Shown: in pieces, positions 17,333 to 25,142 of the stretch
Layout of the letters: each line of letters begins with the position of its first letter
Position numbering within the stretch: position 1 is the first letter of the stretch
Program-made: the position numbers and the translations under genes
NCBI GenBank assembly: GCA_030019335.1
Contig: JASEET010000003.1
Span: forward strand, 35,390-99,389
Length of the DNA: 64,000 nucleotides
Direction of reading: 5' to 3'
Origin: Candidatus Bathyarchaeia archaeon
Lineage (GTDB): Archaea > Thermoproteota > Bathyarchaeia > Bathyarchaeales > Bathycorpusculaceae
Notes under the pieces: model-generated
The model's input: the letters and a program-made list of their open reading frames with translations, nothing else
What the model was told of the DNA's origin: nothing
Databases searched by the model: none

Positions 17333-18094
17333 AGGATCATTACCGAGTACCTCCTGGCCAGAGGAGCCCTCTCCAAAAAGCTCACATCCCGCGTATAGAA
17401 AAGGGCACGATCCAGAATCGGAGAAAGCTTGCAGGCTTCCATTACCGCAGCCACCGCATCGCTGCTCCTCGCAAAATCTTCTGTTTAAAACGTGAAGATG
17501 AATTGTGCGGGCGTTATCGTTTATTGTTATCCGCCTCCAACATGTTTCGGGCGTAGACACGTTCTCCCAAACATGTCAATGAAAGAGCTGAACGAGAAGC
17601 TGAGCATTATAAGCCGTGTTGTTGTGCATCCAAAATACCGCACCATAGGTTTAGGTGCAAAACTTGTCCATGAAACCTTACAGTTAGCCGGAACACCATA
17701 CGTTGAAATGCCAGCTGTCATGGCTAAGTATAATCCCTTTGCAGAGAAGGCTGGTATGCAGAAAATAGCTGAGCAGCCACCGCCAAAAGAGGCTTTGGCA
17801 ATTGCACAAGTACTGCAGAAGTTAGGCTTTAACATTCAACTGTTGGGAAGCCGAAAATACATTTTGCAGAAGCTACAGACTTTAAAGCATGAACAATTAA
17901 AGCATGTGCGAAAAGCTTTCATAACACATAAGCATGTAAGGTTTCTCAAGGGATTTTTCCCACATAAACCCTATGGAGAAACAAAACTTTTCAAGACTAA
18001 AATCATGAAAGCAGACTTGCCTCAGCTTGCTAAACTGATTAAAATCTGCGGAATGCTATTGCAAACAAAAGTTTACCTATTTTGGGAAAGGTAG
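17332..18094 (+). pseudogene. truncated, frameshifted GNAT acetyltransferase domain (COG2401-like)
   Basis: Two frames join into one protein. From about 17332 one reads DHYRVPPGQRSPL, IEKGTIQNRRKLAG, FHYRSHRIAAPRKIF and LKREDELCG. After a one-base shift in the GGG near 17512 the next reads GVIVYCYPPPTCFGRR and then VVVHPKYRTIGLGAKLV, the acetyl-CoA binding motif A of GNAT enzymes. This order is that of the acetyltransferase half of the archaeal ABC-ATPase/acetyltransferase fusion proteins. The ATPase half and a start codon are missing. It therefore looks like a dead 3' fragment carried by the element. Confidence 0.65.
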
Positions 18095-18156
18095 ATTCAA
18101 GAAAAGTTATAATTCTTAATCGAGTTTAAAATCTATTGTATTAGTGGAAGAGGAGA

Positions 18157-19260
18157 TTGAGCTTGCAAGATTCTAAAGTAACAACTTATAGTCCCCGAGC
18201 TTTACTTTCACTTCTCATGCTCGGAATTTTCGCATACTTCCAACGTTTAGCAATCAACGATCAGCACTTCCTTTTACTTACTTTTTCCTCATACATCTTC
18301 CTCGCCATAGGAACGGCTCTTCTATTTTCCGCCTCAGCCGAAAATCAGCCTCAAAGGCGGAGGATATTTGTTAACATCATCATACTCATTTCTATTGCTG
18401 TAGTCCTGCTTGGGGCGTTTTCGCTTGCAAGCGTCCCGAGGGGTGGCATTTTTCACAATCGTTACGTCCCACTCACTGATTTCATGATAACCCTTAAGAA
18501 AGGCTTCTGGGTCGAAGGGGAACGTGTATGCTATGGTTATTCAGGCTCAGTCTATCCTCAACCAATTATTTTTGAGGCGGATTATCCTGTTGGATGGGTG
18601 TATGCTTTTCCAACATGGGATTGCAGAATCAAAGTGTCCTTTGATGAACCAGTTAACATGAACGGATCCATCTACACACGCCTCGATTTTATAGCTGCAC
18701 CAACACCGAGCGAATGGCTTGGATTTTCTCATGGAACTCGGATACAACCTATAGCGATTGCTGATGGAACATCAAACACCATAAGGATTGAGAACTTCTT
18801 CTCGTGGGGAAGCGTCGCCGAGTCTTCCTGGATCGCTATGGGAGGGGCTCATATGCAGCGGGCTCGAGTCGAAGGATACAGATTAGAGCTCTCAGTTATG
18901 TTATACTTTGAAGAGAAAGCAGACTACGGTCCTAAAATTAATTGCACAGTTCATCCAAGCTATGATGGACGATTTATAGTAAGAGATTATGTTGTCGATT
19001 CCCAGCTGCAAAATACAGCCGCAATTCTTCTCTGCGGAGTCTTCGCTGGGATTCTCTGTTTTATTCCAGCAAAAACAATCAAACCTAAAATTGACTCTAA
19101 AATTGCTCCAATAATTAGCAGCATAGAAACCTTCTCTGCGCAACTTGTGCCTAAGCAGAGGGAGACACCCAAAACTTTCCTTAAACAATGCATAGAATGT
19201 GGCAGAGAAATCCCGATAGCTTCAGAAGAATGCCCATACTGCGGAGCGAAGCAACCATAA
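18157..19260 (+). CDS. membrane protein with C-terminal zinc ribbon
   Basis: 367 residues. Two or three membrane segments lie in the first 100 residues (LLSLLMLGIFAYF, LLLTFSSYIFLAIGTALLF, IIILISIAVVLLGAFSLA), followed by a large beta-rich outside domain to about residue 275, another membrane segment (TAAILLCGVFAGILCF) and a cytoplasmic tail ending in a zinc ribbon C-x2-C...C-x2-C (CIECGREI, CPYCGAKQP). The start is a TTG with GGAAGAGGAG just upstream; a second in-frame TTG at 18163 is possible. The domain order suggests a surface or sensing protein of the element. Function unknown. Confidence 0.75.
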   Translation: MSLQDSKVTTYSPRALLSLLMLGIFAYFQRLAINDQHFLLLTFSSYIFLAIGTALLFSASAENQPQRRRIFVNIIILISIAVVLLGAFSLASVPRGGIFHNRYVPLTDFMITLKKGFWVEGERVCYGYSGSVYPQPIIFEADYPVGWVYAFPTWDCRIKVSFDEPVNMNGSIYTRLDFIAAPTPSEWLGFSHGTRIQPIAIADGTSNTIRIENFFSWGSVAESSWIAMGGAHMQRARVEGYRLELSVMLYFEEKADYGPKINCTVHPSYDGRFIVRDYVVDSQLQNTAAILLCGVFAGILCFIPAKTIKPKIDSKIAPIISSIETFSAQLVPKQRETPKTFLKQCIECGREIPIASEECPYCGAKQP

Positions 19261-19294
19261 CCCAGCAAAATTATAAGATGACGGGTGAATGAGT

Positions 19295-19435
19295 ATGAGT
19301 TCGTATGCAGAATTGAAGAAAAGAAACGTATGGAAGTATGCCTTAGCAGTGATCCTCATAGCGTCTGTATGTTTGAGCATCTATCACTGTATCTGCTTCA
19401 AAGCAGCACACGCCAAATTTACAGAGGGTCCATGA
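19295..19435 (+). CDS. small single-pass membrane protein
   Basis: 46 residues: MSSYAELKKRNVWKYAL, a hydrophobic segment ALAVILIASVCLSIYHCICF and a short tail. GGTGA lies six bases before the ATG. Its TGA overlaps the ATG of the next gene as ATGA, which is the usual sign of translational coupling. An alternative is that the two are one gene split by a frameshift, with this being the membrane anchor. Confidence 0.5.
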   Translation: MSSYAELKKRNVWKYALAVILIASVCLSIYHCICFKAAHAKFTEGP

Positions 19436-19890
19436 AAGCCGGAATAGCCTTCGCAGGGAATTTAGGTAGGGCTACGTTCTTCTTGAACGTTCAAAAGCCG
19501 GAAAGGATAGACACTTGCATTTATGCATATGTAGATTTAGCTCAAGGAGCTTTGGAGAGTATCTGGACTCTCAGGGAACTGAACCCTCAGCATAGAGATT
19601 CGCTTAAGCCTATCGAGGACGTTGTTCGCGTCTTAGCAATAGCTATCCCCGAACCACCCACGGTTCCTCAGGTTCTTTATCAGGTTTCAAGCAACGTTTC
19701 CTTGGCTATGGATGCCATGGCAGAACTCAAGCAGGTAGCATCGCAAAAAATTAGTGAAATGGGACACGAAGTTTCGGAAGCATTTACAGGCACAGGAGTC
19801 AACACTTCAAGATTAAACAACGCCATAAACCTGGCTAACGAGCTACAAACCATCCTAAATCAATGGATAGACAAGTATTCACAAGCTTAA
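19432..19890 (+). CDS. hypothetical helical protein
   Basis: 152 residues from the ATG at 19432 (MKAGIAFAGNLGRATFF). The rest is helical with no recognised motif (VDLAQGALESIWTLREL, VSLAMDAMAELKQVASQK). The same frame is open upstream to 19285, but those 49 residues are the out-of-frame reading of the small membrane protein, so the shorter start is preferred. Coupled by an ATGA overlap to that protein, it may be a partner anchored through it. Function unknown. Confidence 0.55.
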   Translation: MKAGIAFAGNLGRATFFLNVQKPERIDTCIYAYVDLAQGALESIWTLRELNPQHRDSLKPIEDVVRVLAIAIPEPPTVPQVLYQVSSNVSLAMDAMAELKQVASQKISEMGHEVSEAFTGTGVNTSRLNNAINLANELQTILNQWIDKYSQA

Positions 19891-20187
19891 CCTCATCATG
19901 ACTCCATCTATATGTGACCCGCACGAATCGATTTTTAGTCACCGCCTTCGCCAGATGTTGTATGGGCATTGGTTCCAGCAGTAGCTTCCACCCTTGAAAA
20001 TGCAGTTCTTGCACTCAGGCCTGTCAAAAAGCCTCGGCTTCTTCCTATTAGAACCACCCTCAGACAGAAAACTCCCCTCAATAAAGTGTTCATAGTGCCT
20101 GTTTAAAAACTCCGCATATTACGCATAACTAAATTCTGACATGACTCAACACGCTTCAACAATTCATACGTTGAAATTATAAACGCC
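19891..20187. other. stretch without a recognised gene
   Basis: No convincing reading frame, repeat or RNA motif was seen here. It separates the helical protein from the structured leader of the integrase N-terminal part. Confidence 0.4.
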
Positions 20188-20337
20188 AGCCGCCTACCTT
20201 AGATAGGATGCGGCTGCGAAAGCTCGGCGGTGTCGGAGCTAAGAAAGCCTAAAGCCCCTGAGGGGATGACCACAAGGACCCGAAGACGGGAACCGTCCGT
20301 AAGAGCCACGAGACGGCTGAAAAAAAGCAAGGGAGGT
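20188..20337 (+). ncRNA. structured leader or small RNA with five consecutive hairpins
   Basis: Stems that can be read directly: AGCCGC 20188-20193 with GCGGCT 20210-20215, with inner CCTA/TAGG; AGCTC 20221-20225 with GAGCT 20236-20240; CCCC 20255-20258 with GGGG 20262-20265; CCCG 20279-20282 with CGGG 20287-20290 around AAGA; CCGTC-CGT 20293-20300 with ACG-A-GACGG 20308-20316. They follow each other almost without gaps and end just before the GGGAGGT ribosome site (20331-20337) of int(N). It is more G+C-rich than the surroundings. It could be a regulatory 5' leader or an independent RNA; no known family was recognised. Confidence 0.5.
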
Positions 20338-20345
20338 AAAGAAAC

Positions 20346-20720
20346 ATGCCGAAGAAAGGCTACACGGGCATATCGCTAAAGACAGAGGTTGCAGAGCTGC
20401 TAAGGTCCAAAGCAAAAGCCAGCAACATGGGCTTAAACGATTACTTAACAGGCATACTGATAGGACCGTCCCAACTATGTATCGAGGACCGTCCCGGGAC
20501 CGTCCCAACCCTTCAAAACCACGCTTCTACACAGCTTAGAGAAAAGCCTGAAAACAGCTGCTTTTCAAAAAACCAGCAAGAAACAATGGTGGGGCTGCCC
20601 GGATTTGAACCGGGGTCCTTCCCGCACAGCCACAAGGCTGCACTTAGAGAGCCCAAGTCTCCAAGCCTAGACCAAGCTAGCCGACAGCCCCATGCATTAT
20701 CTTTTCATTTTGAAGCCTAA
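20346..20720 (+). CDS. integrase N-terminal part int(N), running into attR
   Basis: N-terminal part of the split integrase. Residues 1-40 (YTGISLKTEVAELLRSKAK, then SNMGLNDYLTGIL) look like a ribbon-helix-helix, possibly for arm-site binding. From 20590 the frame runs through the tRNA-Pro repeat in antisense, in the same frame as int(C) at 6847, and ends in chromosomal DNA at 20720. Joining the two parts over the 75-bp repeat gives a protein of about 395 residues. GGGAGGT lies eight bases before the ATG. The residues after about 106 are encoded by host sequence and are not part of the original protein. Confidence 0.8.
   Translation: MPKKGYTGISLKTEVAELLRSKAKASNMGLNDYLTGILIGPSQLCIEDRPGTVPTLQNHASTQLREKPENSCFSKNQQETMVGLPGFEPGSFPHSHKAALREPKSPSLDQASRQPHALSFHFEA
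20463..20506. repeat. three copies of GGACCGTCCC next to attR
   Basis: GGACCGTCCC occurs at 20463-20472, 20486-20495 and 20497-20506, within int(N) and 84-127 bases from the attachment repeat. Each copy is itself nearly palindromic. Short repeats at such a distance from the core are what arm-type integrase sites look like. Confidence 0.5.
20590..20664. repeat. attR: 75-bp direct repeat inside the intact tRNA-Pro
   Basis: Second copy of the 75-bp repeat at 6847-6921, identical at all positions. It is part of the complete tRNA gene 20590-20691, so integration at this end kept the tRNA functional. Confidence 0.92.
20590..20691 (-). tRNA. tRNA-Pro (TGG) with a variable-region insertion
   Basis: Acceptor strands GGGGCTG (complement of 20685-20691) and CAGCCCC (complement of 20591-20597) pair, with discriminator A at 20590. 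T-arm CCCGG-TTCAAAT-CCGGG is normal. The anticodon loop CTTGGGC within GGAGA/TCTCT gives anticodon TGG with U33 and G37. The gene is 102 nt long because about 26 extra bases lie between the anticodon stem and T-stem; they form a hairpin (GCAGCC-TTGT-GGCTG-TGC), best read as a non-canonical intron. Proline fits better than glutamine (TTG), which would need C33. It is the attachment site of the integrated element. Confidence 0.85.
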
Positions 20721-20787
20721 AAATAAATGTTCCCTAACTTTTAAACTCTTATCCCTCATAATATCTACTACTGGAGGCTTAGTAGGC

Positions 20788-23004
20788 TTGTCTCATTCAC
20801 GTCGATTACACGGAGTTAAGGTTCTGAAAGCTATTTCGTCATCTATTAGGCTGCAAATTTTAAACTTGCTTTTTGATAAGGGACCTCTTTCCTATACTGA
20901 GTTAATGAGTTCGCTGAAAATGAATCCAAGCAGAGATGCTGGAAGGTTCGCCTATCACTTGAAGTTCCTGCTTAAAGCAGATTTAATTGAGGCAGATGTG
21001 GAAGCTAAGAAGTATCGTTTAACCGAGTTAGGTAAGATTGTTATTGACGTTGCAGAGGAAATTGCAAAGAAAGCCTTTAAGCCAAGAAAAACGCTTGTCC
21101 GCACCTCTCACTCTGCACTAGAGGAATTTGATGCGAACAAAATTACAGATTCCCTTACAAGGGAAGCAAACATGCCTGCGGAGTTAGCTCAAAAAGTAGC
21201 CAAAGAAGTGGAGAAACGGCTGCTTAAATCTAAAACGAAATATTTGACAGCCCCCCTTGTAAGAGAAGTTGTAAACACTGTCTTAATCGAGAAAGGTTTA
21301 GAGGAATACCGCCATAAACTCACACGTTTAGGACTCCCAGTTTACGACATCTCCACTCTTGTAGAGACAAAAAGTAAAGCTTCTCAAGGGTCAGCCTCCA
21401 TACATGAGACTGCTGGAGAAATAGTTCTTAAAGAGTATATGCTTCTAAACATATTCCCAAGAGACATCGCAGACGCAAATTTATCCGGTTTGCTACACAT
21501 CAACGGTTTAAGTTACTGGGTTTTAAAGCCAAGCGAAATAATGCATGATTTAAGATTTTTCTTCAAAAATGGCTTAAACTTAGAGAAAATAAACGCTTTT
21601 CAACCATCTTATCCCCCGCCTAAAAGCTTGGATTCTGCTCTATCCACAACCTTTAATGTTCTTCTGCATTCCGCTAAAGAAGTGGGCGAAGCACAAACGC
21701 TTGATTACTTTAATGTTTTTCTCGCCCCCTTTGTAAAGGGCATAGAGTCTTCAAAGATTAAAGAGGCTTTACGCCTATTCATTTCGAACATAAACCAACA
21801 CGTGCCTTCCGTCTCTTTGGGCTTGGAGCTTATGATTCCAGATTCCATGGCCGAGAAACAAGCCATCGGGCCTCTTGGTAAGAGATTAGATAATTATGGT
21901 GACTTTAGCGAAGAGAGTCAACTTATTGCATCTCTTCTTTTCGAAATTTTCGCCGAAGAAAGCGTGCACAAACCGTTGCTTAATCCAAGAATTATTGTAA
22001 AGATACATCCAGAAACTTTTGCAAATGAAAAGGCAAAGACATTGCTTTTGCAAGCGCATCGCCTAGCGACGGAAAAAGGCATCCCATACTTTGCAAACCT
22101 TTTGGGGAAAGAGCCAGAAAACAGTGTTTTCTCAGCTTCTGGCTTTAGGCTTAGGGCGGATTTAATGGGAGACTGGGAAATTGACACTTTACGCACAGGC
22201 AGCTTGGGATGTGTGACGATCAATCTGCCGCGGATAACGTATGAGTCTAAAAGAGACGAGACAAAGTTTTTTGAAATTTTGAAAAAGAGACTTGAGATGG
22301 CAACGCGTGCTTTGGAAATTAAGCATAGAGCGCTTAAACAGAATGGCAAAGGTTTACTTCCATTTCTGATGCAGAACGTTGACGGCGACCAATATTTCAG
22401 ACTTGAATACTGTTCTCGTCTGATAAACTTGGTAGGATTAAAGGAAGCGGCGGAAGCATTTCATGGAAAAAACATTTGTGATGATGGAAAAGCCTTGGAG
22501 TTTGCGCAGCAAATAACGCAACACATTTTGGCGTTCACACGTAAAATTGGTAAGAGACGTGGAAAACGTTTGACACCAGCCCTACTACCAAGCTTTAAAG
22601 CTTCAGAAAGATTGGCACAGTTAGACATTGAAAGATACGGCATCGCGAAGGTTCGATTTTCAGGAACGAGAGAAAAGCCGTTCTACTCAACTGTTAACAA
22701 GCTAACCCTTCAAGACGGAGAAATTCCTCAAGAATTTTTAAAGGTTGAACGGAAACTGCGTGGGTTGCATGCTGGTGGATGTCTAACAGTAATAGAGCTT
22801 GGAAAAGCTGAACACAGTCCAGACGAGCTTATGTCTCTAACAAAGCAGATTGTCGAAGACTATGGAATAGAATTTTTCACATATGACCGCCAATTAACCT
22901 ACTGTCTCAACTGCAAAAGATGTTGGTTCGGCTTATTACATAAATGTCTCTCATGCGGAGCAACAAGCACACTAACAGTTTTCAATCGATTTGCATCAAC
23001 ATAA
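20788..23004 (+). CDS. NrdD-like protein with N-terminal winged helix and ATP-cone, no glycyl radical site
   Basis: About 738 residues from a TTG preceded by GGAGG; an ATG at 20692 directly abuts the tRNA and is unlikely. Region 1-90 is an ArsR-like winged helix (VLKAISSSIRLQILNLLFD, then AYHLKFLLKADLIE). Region 100-190 looks like an ATP-cone (RTSHSALEEFDANKITDSL). The rest follows the anaerobic ribonucleotide reductase fold (LSGLLHINGL, GSLGCVTINLPRI) and ends in a CLNC...CLSC zinc ribbon. Where NrdD has the RVxGY glycyl-radical motif this protein ends TVFNRFAST. It is likely a nucleotide-sensing regulator derived from the reductase, not an active one. No activase gene is beside it. Confidence 0.75.
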   Translation: MSHSRRLHGVKVLKAISSSIRLQILNLLFDKGPLSYTELMSSLKMNPSRDAGRFAYHLKFLLKADLIEADVEAKKYRLTELGKIVIDVAEEIAKKAFKPRKTLVRTSHSALEEFDANKITDSLTREANMPAELAQKVAKEVEKRLLKSKTKYLTAPLVREVVNTVLIEKGLEEYRHKLTRLGLPVYDISTLVETKSKASQGSASIHETAGEIVLKEYMLLNIFPRDIADANLSGLLHINGLSYWVLKPSEIMHDLRFFFKNGLNLEKINAFQPSYPPPKSLDSALSTTFNVLLHSAKEVGEAQTLDYFNVFLAPFVKGIESSKIKEALRLFISNINQHVPSVSLGLELMIPDSMAEKQAIGPLGKRLDNYGDFSEESQLIASLLFEIFAEESVHKPLLNPRIIVKIHPETFANEKAKTLLLQAHRLATEKGIPYFANLLGKEPENSVFSASGFRLRADLMGDWEIDTLRTGSLGCVTINLPRITYESKRDETKFFEILKKRLEMATRALEIKHRALKQNGKGLLPFLMQNVDGDQYFRLEYCSRLINLVGLKEAAEAFHGKNICDDGKALEFAQQITQHILAFTRKIGKRRGKRLTPALLPSFKASERLAQLDIERYGIAKVRFSGTREKPFYSTVNKLTLQDGEIPQEFLKVERKLRGLHAGGCLTVIELGKAEHSPDELMSLTKQIVEDYGIEFFTYDRQLTYCLNCKRCWFGLLHKCLSCGATSTLTVFNRFAST

Positions 23005-23026
23005 ACTTTAAACAGAAACTCGCATG

Positions 23027-23980
<954 letters not shown>

Positions 23981-24059
23981 CTAAATAACTTTTTATCACA
24001 TGGGAAACGTTGCAAAATTCTAGCGAAGTTAAAATCTTTTATTTCTGTTAGAGTATATC

Positions 24060-24074
24060 CTCCTCTCAGAGGAG
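24060..24074 (+). promoter_or_regulatory. hairpin covering the pyrI ribosome site
   Basis: CTCCTCT (24060-24066) is the exact inverse complement of AGAGGAG (24068-24074), seven bases before the pyrI ATG. The 3' arm is the ribosome site itself, so the fold would hide it. Confidence 0.45.
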
Positions 24075-24080
24075 TTCTAT

Positions 24081-24545
24081 ATGAGCGAAACAGTATTACA
24101 TGTTTCTAAAATTAGAAACGGCACAGTCATTGATCACATCACGGGTGGACATGCGTTGGATGTTGTGAAGATTTTGGGGATAACTTGGCGGGAAAAAAGG
24201 GTTATCACTATCGCGATTAATGTGCCGAGTAAACGTTTCAAAAGAAAGGATATCGTTAAGATTGAGAGTAGGGAGTTAAACCCGCAGGAAGTGCATAAGA
24301 TTGCTTTGTTGGCTCCTCATGCGACCATTAACATTATCCGTGATTATAAGGTTGTGGAGAAGCAGAGAGTCAAGCTGCCAAAACTTATTGAGAGCATTGT
24401 TAAGTGTGCTAATCCAGCTTGTATAAGTAACAGCAACGAGCCTGTGCAAACCAAATTTTACGTTGAAAGTGAGGACCCACTACTGCTGAAGTGTCACTAC
24501 TGCGGCTATATTATGGAGAAGAAGGATGTGCTTCAGCAGTTTTAG
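24081..24545 (+). CDS. pyrI: aspartate carbamoyltransferase regulatory subunit
   Basis: 154-residue nucleotide-binding regulatory chain. The N-terminal half has the allosteric domain (VSKIRNGTVIDHITGGHALDVVKILGI) and the C-terminal half has the zinc site, CANPAC followed by CHYCG (C-x4-C ... C-x2-C), which contacts the catalytic chain. Length and order are typical. It diverges from pyrB. A seven-base inverted repeat covers its ribosome site. Confidence 0.95.
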   Translation: MSETVLHVSKIRNGTVIDHITGGHALDVVKILGITWREKRVITIAINVPSKRFKRKDIVKIESRELNPQEVHKIALLAPHATINIIRDYKVVEKQRVKLPKLIESIVKCANPACISNSNEPVQTKFYVESEDPLLLKCHYCGYIMEKKDVLQQF

Positions 24546-24580
24546 AGCAGCATTTCCTATTAAAATTTTCCATAATATTT

Positions 24581-24610
24581 ATATCGTACGATATACTATT
24601 AATAGTATAT
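24581..24610. promoter_or_regulatory. two overlapping perfect palindromes after pyrI
   Basis: ATATCGTACGATAT (24581-24594) and ATATACTATTAATAGTATAT (24591-24610) are perfect palindromes that overlap by four bases. They lie 36-65 bases after the pyrI stop and about 50-75 bases before a possible small gene. Operator or promoter use is possible; they are too A+T-rich for a strong hairpin terminator. Confidence 0.45.
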
Positions 24611-24656
24611 ATATCTAAAAAAAGACATATTGTATATCTGTAGAATACAAATACAC

Positions 24657-24872
24657 ATGGTGAAAAAAGTGGGAAATATTGGTAAATGTGTTGGAAACAT
24701 TGACGAACAACTTGGAAATACTGATGCCCACATTATGGGCATCTTTCGCAGTCTACACAACATGGTACTTCACATCAGCGAAACACTATGCACCATTAAC
24801 CCTAAACGAAGCAAAAATACTGTAGAGAATCCACAAACAAAACGCCCAATGCGAAGCCAAAAAATGGCGTGA
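24657..24872 (+). CDS. possible small protein
   Basis: 72 residues beginning MVKKVGNIGKCVGNIDEQLG, with an internal near-repeat (GNIGKCVGNI, LGNTDAHIMG). A TATA-like TATATATCT lies about 50 bases upstream and no ribosome site is visible. The stretch 24546-25142 has no better frame. Given the A+T-rich palindromes before it, it may be a small regulated gene, but chance is not excluded. Confidence 0.3.
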   Translation: MVKKVGNIGKCVGNIDEQLGNTDAHIMGIFRSLHNMVLHISETLCTINPKRSKNTVENPQTKRPMRSQKMA

Positions 24873-25142
24873 AATACGAGCAGAGGAAAAATAATCGGCT
24901 TTGAATGTGAGTGTGGATATAAACACATACAAAAACGCCCAATATCAGCTAACACGCCAACGCTCCGTATGCACTCGGAAACTCCCTTATACAACAAACT
25001 GCATACGCCAGCATAGGGTTCAAGCATTGTCAATGTTGCATTTAACAGCCCCCAATAATTCTTTCTTATCATAAAACTAAACCAATAAATCCATGTTCTG
25101 ATTTGATTACCGAAAAGAAGTTTTCCCATAAATTTTTTGTTT

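Larger units (their letters stand above)
6847..20664. mobile_element. integrated element with SSV-type partitioned integrase, in tRNA-Pro
   Basis: A perfect 75-bp direct repeat (6847-6921 and 20590-20664) made of the 3' part of tRNA-Pro bounds a 13.8-kb region. The left copy is only a tRNA fragment; the right copy belongs to the complete tRNA. A tyrosine-recombinase C-terminal part begins in the left repeat and an N-terminal part runs into the right repeat, both on the plus strand and in the same frame across the repeat, so excision would rebuild one integrase gene. Cargo: methyltransferase, ParB-like protein, ribbon-helix-helix protein, restriction-modification-like protein, nucleoside phosphorylase, winged-helix regulators and membrane proteins. 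No capsid or replication initiator was recognised. Many genes are broken, which suggests a trapped, ageing provirus or plasmid. Confidence 0.88.
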
